From the NCBI RefSeq assembly GCF_000469345.1, contig NZ_KI271151.1:1-40285 (forward strand): a DNA stretch of 40,285 nucleotides, written 5' to 3'. The notes below the pieces were generated by a model that saw nothing but the letters and a program-made list of their open reading frames with translations, searched no databases and was not told where the DNA came from. Made by a program: the position numbers and the translations under genes. Origin of the DNA: Eubacterium ramulus ATCC 29099. Its GTDB lineage: Bacteria > Bacillota > Clostridia > Lachnospirales > Lachnospiraceae. Positions within the stretch are counted from its first letter, which is position 1; every line of letters starts with the position of its first letter. Below are positions 7,768-16,712 of the stretch, one piece after another.

Positions 7768-8145
7768 TTACTTTTCAACAGCAATTGCTTCAATCTCTAC
7801 CAGAGCTGCTTTCGGGAGGTTTGCTACCTCTACGCAGGAGCGGGCCGGTACTTCATTTGCAAAATATTTTGCATAGATCTCATTTACTTTACCAAAATCA
7901 GCGATGTCAGCTAAAAAGATTGTTGTTTTTACAACGTGATCAAAATCAGATCCTGTGCCTTCCAGAATTGTTTTCACATTCTCAAGACTCTGAATTGTCT
8001 GTGCCTCAATACCTTCCGGAAGTGTACCGTCTGCCGGATTTAACCCTAACTGACCGGAGATGAAGATCATGTTTCCTGTTTTTACAGCATGTACATATGG
8101 ACCTACTGCTGCCGGTGCTCCGTTTACGTTGATTGACTGTTTCAT
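7768..8145 (-). CDS. ridA: RidA family enamine/imine deaminase
   Basis: A 125-residue YjgF/YER057c/UK114 (RidA) protein, full length for the family. The ISGQLGLNP strand, the conserved Arg in VPARSCVEVANLPK and the Glu in VEIEAIA make up the active-site pocket between trimer subunits. It hydrolyses reactive 2-aminoacrylate-type enamines in the cytoplasm; relatives also take part in pyrimidine and purine catabolic clusters. I use the second ATG (8145), since AAGGA is 8 nt before it but only 1 nt before the first ATG at 8151. It is single-gene length, with its own promoter that carries two perfect palindromes. Confidence 0.92.
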   Translation of the reverse strand: MKQSINVNGAPAAVGPYVHAVKTGNMIFISGQLGLNPADGTLPEGIEAQTIQSLENVKTILEGTGSDFDHVVKTTIFLADIADFGKVNEIYAKYFANEVPARSCVEVANLPKAALVEIEAIAVEK

Positions 8146-8173
8146 AATCATATCCTTCTTTCTTTTTAAATTG

Positions 8174-8228
8174 TGAAATAAACTATTTCATCTTTTTTAT
8201 TATAATGCAGTACATTACTGCTTTACAA
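8174..8228 (-). promoter_or_regulatory. RidA promoter with two candidate operators
   Basis: TTGTAA (8223-8228) and TATAAT (8199-8204) are 18 bp apart on the minus strand. The spacer is almost entirely the palindrome GCAGTA-CAT-TACTGC (8207-8221). A second perfect palindrome, TGAAATA-AAC-TATTTCA (8174-8190), lies just downstream of the -10 box. Both are placed where a repressor would act; the TetR at 7021 is the nearest candidate. Confidence 0.5.
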
Positions 8229-8303
8229 GCAAACTTTTGAATACAGATTTTCAGTATCCGTTTGTTACAGCTGACGCGCTGTTCTGTGAATGTATTTTCC
8301 TTT

Positions 8304-9182
8304 TTACTCGGTATGAACCTTGCCATACTCTGCCACCGGGCATCCTCTTAAGCCGTCCGGAATTCTGGTAAAATCATCTTTACCACGCGTCTTCTGATCT
8401 TTCATATTGAAACTGCAGTGGTCAGTGCCAAGCATATCAACTTCGCCCTTTGCAACAGCTTCCCAGAGTGCCTCCCGGTCTTCTTTTTTTCGAAGCGGCG
8501 GTGCACATACGAAAGCAGCTCCTGAAAATCCCGGACGGTTGTATTCTTTCTCATCCAGTATCAGATACTGCGGACAGGTCTCTACAAATACCTGCTGACC
8601 TTCTTTTCTGGCTCTCTGAACTACTTTCAATCCCTGTCTGGAACTTAAATGTACGATATTCACTGGTGTACCTGCCAGTTTTGCAATCGTCAGCAACCGG
8701 TTGACGGCCTCGGCTTCCGCCTCTGCCGGACGGCTCTTCGGATGCAGGCGTATGCTGTGGCGTTCCTCTGCTTTGAGTTTTTCTGTCACCGCCTTGATGA
8801 TGTCACCGTTTTCACAATGGACACCTGCGATGCCGTGTTCTTCCTCGATTGCTGACAAAATCTCAAATAATTCTTTGTCATTTACTCTGAGATTATCATA
8901 CGCCATATATAATTTATAAGAAGTGACCCCCTGACGGGTCATTTCTTTGATTTCCTTTTTTGCCTCATCATTCCAGTCTGTGATCGACATATGAAAACCG
9001 TAATCACAGGAGCTTTTTCCATCTGCCATTTTGTGCCAGACATCCAGTACTTCGGTTAAGGTCTGCCCTTTTTCCTGCGTGGTAAAATCAAGGATTGATG
9101 TGGTTCCTCCTGCTATCGCAGCTTTTGTTCCTGTATAAAAATCATCTGCGGTATGAAAATCTCCCGCATCCAGATCGAAATG
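8304..9182 (-). pseudogene. D-hydantoinase / dihydropyrimidinase fragment (HyuA type)
   Basis: The frame from HFDLDAG to TDHCSFN is a clear cyclic amidohydrolase. It keeps the Lys that is carbamylated (GVTSYKLYMAY), the two metal His residues (AGVHCENG and NIVHLSS) and the catalytic Asp (LGTDHC). The first 60 or so residues, with most of the N-terminal HxH metal motif, are missing: at 9174-9182 the gene runs into carbamate kinase read on the other strand, so the apparent N-terminus (MRKFCFG...) is antisense. About 130 C-terminal residues are also missing; after IPDG the frame goes into unrelated sequence and stops at 8304. It cannot be active. Confidence 0.85.
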
Positions 9183-9958
9183 ATCAACAATGCAATGGCA
9201 GCATATTCCAAAACAGAACTTTCTCATCCGGCAATCACACCGCTCTCCGTCTGTGTTGCCATGAGTCAGGCATATATTGGTTACGATCTTCAGAATGCAT
9301 TAAAAGAGGAATTATTAAACCGCGGCATCAAGAAAAATGTTGCCACCGTGATCACACAGGTTCGTGTGGACGAAAATGATCCTGCATTCGAGCATCCAAC
9401 CAAACCAATCGGTCAGTTTATGACCAAAGAAGAAGCCGATGCTGCTGTAGCCAGCAGCGGTATTCAGGTCATGGAAGATGCAGGACGCGGCTATCGTCGT
9501 GTCGTTGCTTCTCCGAAACCGGCAGAAATCATTGAAATCGACACAAAGATCTCTTAGAAGCAGGCGAAGTCGTCATCGCCAGCGGTGGCGGTGGTATTCC
9601 TGTAATCCGCCGCGGAAACCATTTAAAAGGTGTTGGAGCAGTTATCGACAAAGACTTTGCAAGCTGTCTCCTTGCACAGCAGTTAAATGCAGATTTCCTG
9701 ATCATTCTGACTGCAGTTGAGAAAGTAGCACTCCGCTTCGGTACTCCGGAAGAGACATGGCTCAATGACATCTCTGTCGAAGAGGCAAAACAGTACATGG
9801 AAGAAGGACATTTTGCTCCAGGTTCCATGCTTCCGAAAGTACAGGCAGCTGTAGAATTTGCCGAATCAGGCGAGGGACGTACCGCCCTCATCACCCTTTT
9901 ACAGAAAGCAAAAGACGGTGTAAACGGTACAACAGGAACACGAATCATCAAAAAATAA
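9174..9958 (+). pseudogene. Carbamate kinase, truncated and frameshifted
   Basis: From EMINNAMAAY onward this is carbamate kinase, the enzyme that makes ATP from carbamoyl phosphate at the end of agmatine, arginine or purine breakdown. The first 55 or so residues, with the ATP-binding GGNA motif, are missing because the gene joins the hydantoinase fragment. A second lesion lies at 9540-9550: the frame reads IEIDTKIS and stops at 9557, while LLEAGEVVIASGGGG continues in another frame to the TAA at 9956. The shift equals a loss of 1 nt, or of 4 nt if the usual extra residue was present. GSMLPKVQAAVEF and GRTALITLL, typical of the C-terminal half, are intact. Confidence 0.88.
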
Positions 9959-10039
9959 TTATTTTATCTTGTTTTTTGATTGATTATTCGATAAAACTTT
10001 TTTAACATTTTCCCTCTATTTTACAATATACAAAGCAAA

Positions 10040-10076
10040 GAAAGAGCCCCGATCCTAACCAAATCGGGGCTCTTTC
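10040..10076. terminator. Perfect 14-bp hairpin
   Basis: GAAAGAGCCCCGAT pairs perfectly with ATCGGGGCTCTTTC around a 9-nt loop. On the minus strand it is followed by a T-rich stretch (CTTTGCTTTG). It lies between the carbamate kinase pseudogene and the convergent rhamnose operon. Confidence 0.75.
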
Positions 10077-10113
10077 ATGTGGTGCATCTTTTATATTACG
10101 GAAATTTATGAAA

Positions 10114-10180
10114 GCGGGCACAGATTATTTTGTCTTTCGAGCTAACAATCGCTTCTCAAGAAAAAATGATCTGTGCCCGC
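10114..10180. terminator. Terminator of the rhamnose catabolic operon
   Basis: GCGGGCACAGAT pairs perfectly with ATCTGTGCCCGC, with a 43-nt loop that holds short T/A runs. It begins about 50 nt after the fucO stop. A half-copy of this hairpin (GCGGGCACCGATTATTT) occurs at 26974. Confidence 0.65.
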
Positions 10181-10230
10181 TATTTACAATGTGTATCTTT
10201 TCGCACTAAGTAAGAAAAGATGTTTGTAAA

Positions 10231-11376
10231 TTACATGATCTTGCGGAAAAGTTCTTTCAGATCTTCTACACTTGCATCTTTCGGATTGCCCGGTGCACAT
10301 GCATCTGCATGAGCAGATTCAGCTAAGAACTGAAGATTTTCTTCTTTGATCGCATCCAGTTTTGTCGGGATTCCAACATCAGCAGAAAGTTTCTTAACCG
10401 CCTCAATAGCTGCTTTTCTGTACTCTTCCTGAGACATTGCATCTACACTCTGTACACCCATTGCTCTTGCAATTTCACGATATTTTTCACCGGTGCACTC
10501 CTGGTTATACTCCATAACGATCGGAAGCATCATTGCACATGCTACACCGTGCGGTGTGTCATAAACAGCGCCAAGTGTATGAGCCATGGAATGTGCGATT
10601 CCAAGTCCTACATTGGAAAATCCCATACCGGCAATATACTGACCGAGGGCCATTCCTTCACGTCCCTCTTTTGTATTATCAACGGCTCCGCGAAGAGATT
10701 TGGAAATCAGTTCAATAGCTTTCAGATGGAACATATCTGTCATTTCCCATGCAGCTTTTGTCGTATATCCCTCAATTGCATGTGTCAATGCATCCATACC
10801 GGTAGATGCAGTCAGTCCTTTTGGCATGGAAGACATCATTTCCGGATCGATAATCGCAATGATCGGCATATCATGCGGATCTACGCATACAAATTTACGT
10901 TTTCTCTCTACGTCTGTGATAACGTAATTGATCGTAACCTCCGCCGCTGTACCTGCTGTCGTCGGAACTGCGATGATCGGTACACAAGGGTTCTTTGTCG
11001 GTGCCACACCTTCGAGACTTCTCACATCCTCAAATTCCGGATTTGCGATAATAATGCCGATCGCTTTGGAAGTATCCATAGAAGAACCGCCTCCAATTGC
11101 GATCAGATAATCTGCGCCGGAATTTTTAAACGCCTGAACACCATGCTGTACATTTTCGATGGTCGGATTTGGTTTAATATCTGAGTATACCTCATATTCC
11201 AGACCATTTTTATCAAGAATATCAGTAACTTTGCTTGTTACATGAAATTTGATAAGATCCGGATCTGAGCAGACAAATGCCTTGTTAAATCCATGTGCTT
11301 TTGCTTCATTTGCAATCTCTTCGATTGCTCCTGCTCCATGATAAGATGTCTGGTTCAAGTTGATTCGGTTTGCCAT
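10231..11376 (-). CDS. fucO: Lactaldehyde reductase (propanediol oxidoreductase)
   Basis: A 381-residue iron-dependent (group III) alcohol dehydrogenase, closely FucO-like. GGGSSMDTSKAIG binds the nucleotide. Metal ligands are seen as Asp and His in GMDALTHAIEGY, and two His in GIAHSMAHTLGAVYDTPHG. It reduces L-lactaldehyde to (S)-1,2-propanediol with NADH, which closes the redox balance of rhamnose fermentation. It is the last gene of the operon, 97 nt after rhaD. The start at 11376 follows AAAGGATGAG and gives the usual FucO N-terminus; the longer start at 11427 adds residues that do not look like the family. Confidence 0.9.
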   Translation of the reverse strand: MANRINLNQTSYHGAGAIEEIANEAKAHGFNKAFVCSDPDLIKFHVTSKVTDILDKNGLEYEVYSDIKPNPTIENVQHGVQAFKNSGADYLIAIGGGSSMDTSKAIGIIIANPEFEDVRSLEGVAPTKNPCVPIIAVPTTAGTAAEVTINYVITDVERKRKFVCVDPHDMPIIAIIDPEMMSSMPKGLTASTGMDALTHAIEGYTTKAAWEMTDMFHLKAIELISKSLRGAVDNTKEGREGMALGQYIAGMGFSNVGLGIAHSMAHTLGAVYDTPHGVACAMMLPIVMEYNQECTGEKYREIARAMGVQSVDAMSQEEYRKAAIEAVKKLSADVGIPTKLDAIKEENLQFLAESAHADACAPGNPKDASVEDLKELFRKIM

Positions 11377-11473
11377 AGTGTTTCTCATCCTTTCTCTTTC
11401 TAAAATAATTGCCATTTTTATAGGCATTTTTCCAACACGTTTTCTGATTCCAAACCAGTTTTTTATAAGTATC

Positions 11474-12295
11474 TTATTTCTCGTATAAGAATTCTTCCGG
11501 AAGCGTTACGTTAAAATCTTTTGCAAGATGGCGGAAATCATCCGGTGTGATAGTCTGAAGCTTATCCGGTCTCATGGATAACATTTTCACCAGGATTTCT
11601 GCTGATTTCTCTGCTGTGTGCATCAGTCCGAATGTCAGGTCAAAATCAAATCCTGCTGCAAACATTCCATGATGTGCCCAGATCGCCAGATCATATTTTT
11701 TCATTAATTCACTTGTGGCAACGGCGATTTCTCTTCCGCCCGGAACCATCCACGGAACGACACCGATACCATCCGGGAATACAACCGGACACTCGGTAGC
11801 CATTTCCCACAACTCTCTTGTAAATACACGATCCTCTAACGGAAGCACGAATGTCAGAGCAATAATATTTGTTGTATGTGCATGATATACCACACGATAT
11901 CTCTCATCCTGCAGTTTCTTTACTTCCAGGTTCATCAGATGGCTTGGAAGCTCAGAAGTCGGTCTGCCGCCGTTTACAAGTCCCCAGACGATGCGGTAAT
12001 TCTCACCTTTTTCATCCAGTTCGATCATGCAGATGCTGTCTTCCGGTTTGATGCTGACGTTACGGAAATATTTTCCACTGCCGGTTACAAGAAAATACTC
12101 GCCTGCGAGGTTTGGTACGCTTGTGCCGATCGGCTGCCACTCTTTTGCTTCAAAGTTTTCTTTTACATTCTCTACTTCTTCCGGTTTCACACGGTAGGAA
12201 AGGTTTCCGCCGTTTCTCTCATGCCAACCCTGATTCCAGCCGTCATCTGCCATTCTGATAAATCCCTGTACAAATTCTGCATCTAAAAATTTCAT
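11474..12295 (-). CDS. rhaD: Rhamnulose-1-phosphate aldolase
   Basis: A 273-residue class II aldolase of the RhaD type. His138 and His140 (YHAHTTN) and His208 (IWAHHGMFAAG) are the zinc ligands, and Glu115 in PTSELPSHL is the catalytic acid; spacing matches the E. coli enzyme. It cleaves L-rhamnulose-1-phosphate to dihydroxyacetone phosphate and L-lactaldehyde. The start at 12295 has GGAG 7 nt upstream. The 143-nt gap to the isomerase gene contains no promoter I can point to, so it is likely read from the rhaB side. Confidence 0.93.
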   Translation of the reverse strand: MKFLDAEFVQGFIRMADDGWNQGWHERNGGNLSYRVKPEEVENVKENFEAKEWQPIGTSVPNLAGEYFLVTGSGKYFRNVSIKPEDSICMIELDEKGENYRIVWGLVNGGRPTSELPSHLMNLEVKKLQDERYRVVYHAHTTNIIALTFVLPLEDRVFTRELWEMATECPVVFPDGIGVVPWMVPGGREIAVATSELMKKYDLAIWAHHGMFAAGFDFDLTFGLMHTAEKSAEILVKMLSMRPDKLQTITPDDFRHLAKDFNVTLPEEFLYEK

Positions 12296-12438
12296 AATTT
12301 CTCCAATCTGCTGCACACACAGCCACTTCTTTTTTTATCTATTGCTATCCTTGTTTATTTCATTCAAGAATGCCCTCTCCATTCTTGCTGCGAGATGCAC
12401 ATCATGCAATGCATGACATATTTTTCTGTGTATCTCTG

Positions 12439-13860
12439 TTATCTGCAAATGATATCAACAGGTACATTCAATATTTTTGCAACTTTCAGAATCGTATCAA
12501 TATGTCTTCCCACTGCTGCTGCCATATGATGAGTCGGACCTGCCTCGCTCCATCTGTTGCAAAATTCTCTTGCACCGATGGAAAATCTGGTTCTCATATT
12601 GGTATCACCGAAAGTAAAGATCGGTCCGTCCTCGTTTACGCCTTCTGCCACAACAAATTTGAAATGTCCGTCTTTATCCTGTGTGATTCCGAGGTAAGTC
12701 ACATCTCCTGTCGGCGGATAGAACTGGGTCAGATAACCGCCGCCTGTTTTTCCATGAAAGACATCAACAATCTTCATCGACGGTTTGCGTGCCTGTGAAA
12801 TATCCGCATCGCCGGATCCGGAATGTCCGATAATGCAGATGTCTTTGTTGAAATCGATGGAGTACATCTCAGAGAGCTGACCGGTTCCGGAAATTGTTTT
12901 CAGGATGCTCATGGCCATAGCTACTTTCATATCTCCTTCTACGGCACAGGCGGTACCCTGTTTGATCAGCATGGAAAATGCCGGAATCAGCATACTGTCC
13001 AATTTTCCTGCAATACCTTGTGCAAATCCATCATAATGGGATGCTACAAGTGCAATGTCTTCTGTTTTTACCCATTCTTCGAAAGCAACCACGTATCTTG
13101 CCATATCCCAGACAGTCTCGACAGTGGCTCCGCCTTCGATATCAAAAGTATCAAGAATTTCTTCTGCTTTTGCACGGATGGCTGCCTCATCAGTGATATG
13201 ATCTGCGATGGCCCACATTTTCTCCCAGTCAAACTGCTTGGTATACAGACCCATACGGTTGTAAAGATTGGTCTCATCAATGTAGAGATCCATCATGCCC
13301 GGATACGGTCTGCCGATCTGTGCAATATTGGTATAACGGAATCTTCTTCTTACCTGCGCTGCACGACACCACTCATCAATCTCCTGTGCCACATATGCAT
13401 CGCCGCCTTCTACCACGCCTGTAATAACAGCATGTCTCTTTCCGGCACGCTCCAGATCTGCTACCATCTCACCAACTGCACCACATGCATATAATTCGCC
13501 CAGCCAGGTAGCTGTATCTGTATGTTCATAATCCGGCGCTTTTTTCTTCTGTACATTTACCAGAACCACCGGCACGTTCAGATCACGGATCGCTGGAAGC
13601 ATGTTATAACTTGTTGCGTAAGTAAGCAGCTGTAAAATAACCAAATCTACATCTGCCGCACGGAATTTATCACCTGCTGCCATAGATAACTCTTTTGTTG
13701 TAACAATTCCTCCGTCCACAATTTCTACCGTGTCCGGAATTGTCTTTTTGAACGCTTCATACTGCTGCTCAAATTCCGGCACCAGAGACGGGAACTGTGG
13801 CAGATATGCGCCCAGTGCGATAGAAAAAACACCAATTTTTGCCTTTGTTTCTACTAACAT
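12439..13860 (-). CDS. L-fucose/L-arabinose isomerase-family protein, probable L-rhamnose isomerase of this operon
   Basis: A 473-residue protein of the fucose/arabinose isomerase fold. Likely metal and catalytic residues are Glu in ACAVEGDMKVAM, the HSGSGDADIS motif and His in GPTHHMAAAVGRH. It is not an orthologue of the classic RhaA, whose TIM-barrel features I do not find. It lies between rhaB and rhaD, so by position it should convert L-rhamnose to L-rhamnulose; that is inference. It could accept another 6-deoxyhexose as well. The start at 13860 follows AGAGGAG at 5 nt; the upstream ATG at 13902 has no site. Confidence 0.8.
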   Translation of the reverse strand: MLVETKAKIGVFSIALGAYLPQFPSLVPEFEQQYEAFKKTIPDTVEIVDGGIVTTKELSMAAGDKFRAADVDLVILQLLTYATSYNMLPAIRDLNVPVVLVNVQKKKAPDYEHTDTATWLGELYACGAVGEMVADLERAGKRHAVITGVVEGGDAYVAQEIDEWCRAAQVRRRFRYTNIAQIGRPYPGMMDLYIDETNLYNRMGLYTKQFDWEKMWAIADHITDEAAIRAKAEEILDTFDIEGGATVETVWDMARYVVAFEEWVKTEDIALVASHYDGFAQGIAGKLDSMLIPAFSMLIKQGTACAVEGDMKVAMAMSILKTISGTGQLSEMYSIDFNKDICIIGHSGSGDADISQARKPSMKIVDVFHGKTGGGYLTQFYPPTGDVTYLGITQDKDGHFKFVVAEGVNEDGPIFTFGDTNMRTRFSIGAREFCNRWSEAGPTHHMAAAVGRHIDTILKVAKILNVPVDIICR

Positions 13861-13943
13861 ATGACTCCTCTCCATACTTCGTAGTATATTTATTGTTTCC
13901 ATATTTCTTATTTCTCTTCTATAAAAACAGATTGATATCTGCT

Positions 13944-15341
13944 CTATGCTTCATATTCAGCGATGTCAAAAGAATGATAAATACATTCTCTCGCAGTTTT
14001 TAAATTTTCCAGTTCACCGGCAGCGATCATCTGCGCGGAAATATTTCCGATAGCGGTTGCCTCGATCGGTCCCGCACAGACTTTTTTCTGACATGCTTTT
14101 GCAGTCAGCCGGTTCAGATAATCCGCATTTGCTCCTCCGCCAATGATATAGATGCAGTCATACGATACACCTGTCATTTTTTCAACTTCATGAGCTGTCT
14201 GCGCATAACATTCTGCCAGACTGTTGTAAATCACTGCCGCTGTTTCCCAGATGCCCTTCGGAACCTGTTGACCACTCTCAGCGCAGGCGTTCTGTACTTC
14301 CTTCGTCATGCTCTCCGGTGCAAGGAAGCAGTCAGAGTTCGCATCTACGATGGAAGAAATGCTCTGCTTTGCCGCACCTTCGCAAATGTCAGAAAAGCTC
14401 ATATCCGGTGCCAGCTCTTTTCGTGCGGAATTGATCATCCACATTCCCATAATATTTTTCAGATAACGGAACCGGTAATCATATCCACCCTCATTGGTAA
14501 AATTGTACCTCTGGCTCTCTGCGGTACAGATAGCCTCTTTCACTTCGGTTCCCATCAGAGACCATGTGCCGGAACTGATATACAGCACTTGATCATCTGC
14601 TGCCGGGACAGCCATAACTGCTGCTCCTGTATCATGTGTTGCCGGAACGACTACCGCACAGTTAAATCCAACCTCTGCGGCGATCCCCGGTGTCAGACTT
14701 CCAAGATTTGTACCCGGAAGACAAATTTTCCGGAACAGTTCTCTCTTATAGCCCAACCGATCAATGAGATCCCAGTCCCAGTCCTTTGTCTGCGGATCCA
14801 AAAGCTGTGTGGTGGAAGCGTTGGTATATTCCGTCACTTTCTGTCCACTCAGCAGGAAATGCAGATAATCCGGTATCATCAGAAGCGTTTCTGCCTGCTC
14901 CATCTGTTCCGGTGTCTGCTCTTTTACAGCCATCAGCTGATAAATCGTATTGAATGGCTGCTTCTGAATGCCGGTGCGCAGATAAAGTTTCTCCTCACCG
15001 ATCACTTCATAAACTTTCTGATCCATCCCCTGTGTTCTGTGATCACGGTATCCGACTGCATCACCAATCCGCTGATCCTGTGCATCCAGAAGCACAAAAT
15101 CTACCGCCCAGGTGTCTACGCCGATACTCTCCGGAAATTTTCCGAGTTCCGCACATTTTTTCATTCCGGTAATAATCTCAGCAAACAGCTGATCCACATC
15201 CCAGGTAAGATGCCCGTTTTGCATTTCCATTCCGTTTCCGAAACGGTGTACTTCTTCCAGAATCATTTTTCCCTCTTCCCGGTGTCCCAGGATCAGTCTT
15301 CCGCTGGAAGCCCCGATATCCACTGCAAGATAATATTTCAT
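13944..15341 (-). CDS. rhaB: Rhamnulokinase (FGGY family)
   Basis: A 465-residue sugar kinase of the FGGY family. AVDIGASSGRLILG at residues 5-18 is the phosphate-binding loop of RhaB-type enzymes. GVDTWAVDF, TNAST and the second ATPase-type motif THDTGAAVMAVPA are also RhaB-like, and IYIIGGGANADYLNRL is the adenosine loop. It phosphorylates L-rhamnulose at O-1. It is the first gene of the catabolic operon, divergent from the AraC regulator with a 281-bp gap between them; only an AT-rich sequence and the regulator's promoter are visible in that gap. Confidence 0.93.
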   Translation of the reverse strand: MKYYLAVDIGASSGRLILGHREEGKMILEEVHRFGNGMEMQNGHLTWDVDQLFAEIITGMKKCAELGKFPESIGVDTWAVDFVLLDAQDQRIGDAVGYRDHRTQGMDQKVYEVIGEEKLYLRTGIQKQPFNTIYQLMAVKEQTPEQMEQAETLLMIPDYLHFLLSGQKVTEYTNASTTQLLDPQTKDWDWDLIDRLGYKRELFRKICLPGTNLGSLTPGIAAEVGFNCAVVVPATHDTGAAVMAVPAADDQVLYISSGTWSLMGTEVKEAICTAESQRYNFTNEGGYDYRFRYLKNIMGMWMINSARKELAPDMSFSDICEGAAKQSISSIVDANSDCFLAPESMTKEVQNACAESGQQVPKGIWETAAVIYNSLAECYAQTAHEVEKMTGVSYDCIYIIGGGANADYLNRLTAKACQKKVCAGPIEATAIGNISAQMIAAGELENLKTARECIYHSFDIAEYEA

Positions 15342-15456
15342 GCAATTCTCCCTTCTGCTATTTTCCTATTCTGCTAATCTATCCAAATTGATCTTCATAT
15401 TTTCAATTAAAATTCAAAAAATATCCCTTAGAAAAACCATTCCATCAATTCTTCCA

Positions 15457-15484
15457 TTGCATTTTCATGGGATTATTTTATAAT
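15457..15484 (+). promoter_or_regulatory. Promoter for the rhamnose AraC regulator
   Basis: TTGCAT (15457-15462) and TATAAT (15479-15484) are 16 bp apart, giving a leader of about 130 nt. No clear AraC-type direct repeat could be fixed by eye in the divergent region, nor a good rhaB promoter, which suits an activator-dependent operon. Confidence 0.45.
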
Positions 15485-15622
15485 GATATCAGATAGATTT
15501 TTAGGCTTTTATTTTCAAAAAAACAGGACTTTATTTGCAGATACGGAATTCCATTTTTACGATGTCTGAAAATCCGGATGCAAACTCAGTTCAGACTCAC
15601 ACAGATAGAAAAGGGGAAAGAC

Positions 15623-16615
15623 ATGCAGGAGGAATTACTGAACAAACTCAGACAGGTCACAGAAGAGGAAAGGCTCATTCTTCAGGGTGCTTCTCAGATT
15701 CAGTCGAATCTCTATACCACGCAGTTTGCAAAGCCATCTGATTTCACCATTGACAGCAAAAAACTGCTGGAAAAAGGATGTCTGATCGAAGTTCGTCCTC
15801 ATACGAGATTTGTACATTTTCCACGACACCGGCATAACTATGTGGAACTGATTTATATGTGCAGCGGAACGACCACACACATTCTAAACGGTACAGACAA
15901 GCTGGTTTTGCAGGAAGGTGATCTTCTGTTTCTGAACCAGAATGCCTCCCATGAGATATTACCGGCCGGGGAAAACGATATTGCTGTGAATTTCATCATT
16001 CTTCCGGAATTTTTTGACCGTTCAGTCTCCATGATCGAGCAGGAAAACATTTTACGAGATTTTCTGCTGAGTGCTTTATCCGGCAGCACTTCCCTCTACA
16101 GTTATCTGCATTTTTCCGCAAAGGATATTCCTCCGGTGCTGAATCTTTTGGAAAACATGATATGGACAATTTTCTGGAATAAACAGAACACAAATACCAT
16201 CAACCAGACGACCATGGGACTGGTTCTGATGAACCTCTCCGTATTTGCAGAAAAATTAAACTGCCCGGTGCCGGAACAGTACGAACAGACACAGATTTTT
16301 ACGATTTTGCAATATATTGAGACGCATTATAAATCAGGGACACTTGCGGAGATTTCCGCACAGATCAGACAGCCCACCTATTATGTGAGCCGTCTGTTAA
16401 AAAAGCATTTACAGAAAAATTTCAAGCAGCTTCTACAGGAACGTAAATTGCAACAGGCTGCTTATCTGTTGAGCCAGAGTTCCCTGAGCGTAGAGCAGAT
16501 CATGGAAGCCATCGGCTACAGCAACAGCAGCTATTTCTATAACAGTTTTAAGGTGAAATACAACGATACACCAAGAGATTACCGGAAAAAATGCGGCTTA
16601 AAAAAAGAGACTTAG
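15623..16615 (+). CDS. AraC family regulator of the rhamnose catabolic operon
   Basis: A 330-residue protein with an N-terminal cupin sensor domain (HFPRHRHNYVELIYM and GDLLFLNQNASHEI are the paired cupin strands) and a C-terminal double helix-turn-helix at about residues 230-325, ending with the usual IGYSNSSYFYNSFKVKYNDTPRDYRK signature. RhaS/RhaR have this plan. It is divergent from rhaB, so it most likely activates that operon in response to L-rhamnose. I start at the ATG at 15623 because AAGGGGAAAG lies just upstream. The last codons form the left arm of the terminator. Confidence 0.85.
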   Translation: MQEELLNKLRQVTEEERLILQGASQIQSNLYTTQFAKPSDFTIDSKKLLEKGCLIEVRPHTRFVHFPRHRHNYVELIYMCSGTTTHILNGTDKLVLQEGDLLFLNQNASHEILPAGENDIAVNFIILPEFFDRSVSMIEQENILRDFLLSALSGSTSLYSYLHFSAKDIPPVLNLLENMIWTIFWNKQNTNTINQTTMGLVLMNLSVFAEKLNCPVPEQYEQTQIFTILQYIETHYKSGTLAEISAQIRQPTYYVSRLLKKHLQKNFKQLLQERKLQQAAYLLSQSSLSVEQIMEAIGYSNSSYFYNSFKVKYNDTPRDYRKKCGLKKET

Positions 16616-16643
16616 CCCAATTATTACAACTAAGCTAAGTCTC
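16607..16643. terminator. Repeated bidirectional terminator, copy 1
   Basis: GAGACTTAGC pairs perfectly with GCTAAGTCTC around a 17-nt loop; the stop codon of the AraC gene is inside the left arm. A-run upstream and T-rich sequence downstream suit use in both directions. Copies lie at 19068-19103 and 27012-27048 with nearly the same loop. Confidence 0.8.
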
Positions 16644-16712
16644 CTACTTTTTACGCAGTATCTTTTCTCTTCATTTATTATTTGGTATCATTACATATAG
16701 GAGGTGGTTAAT

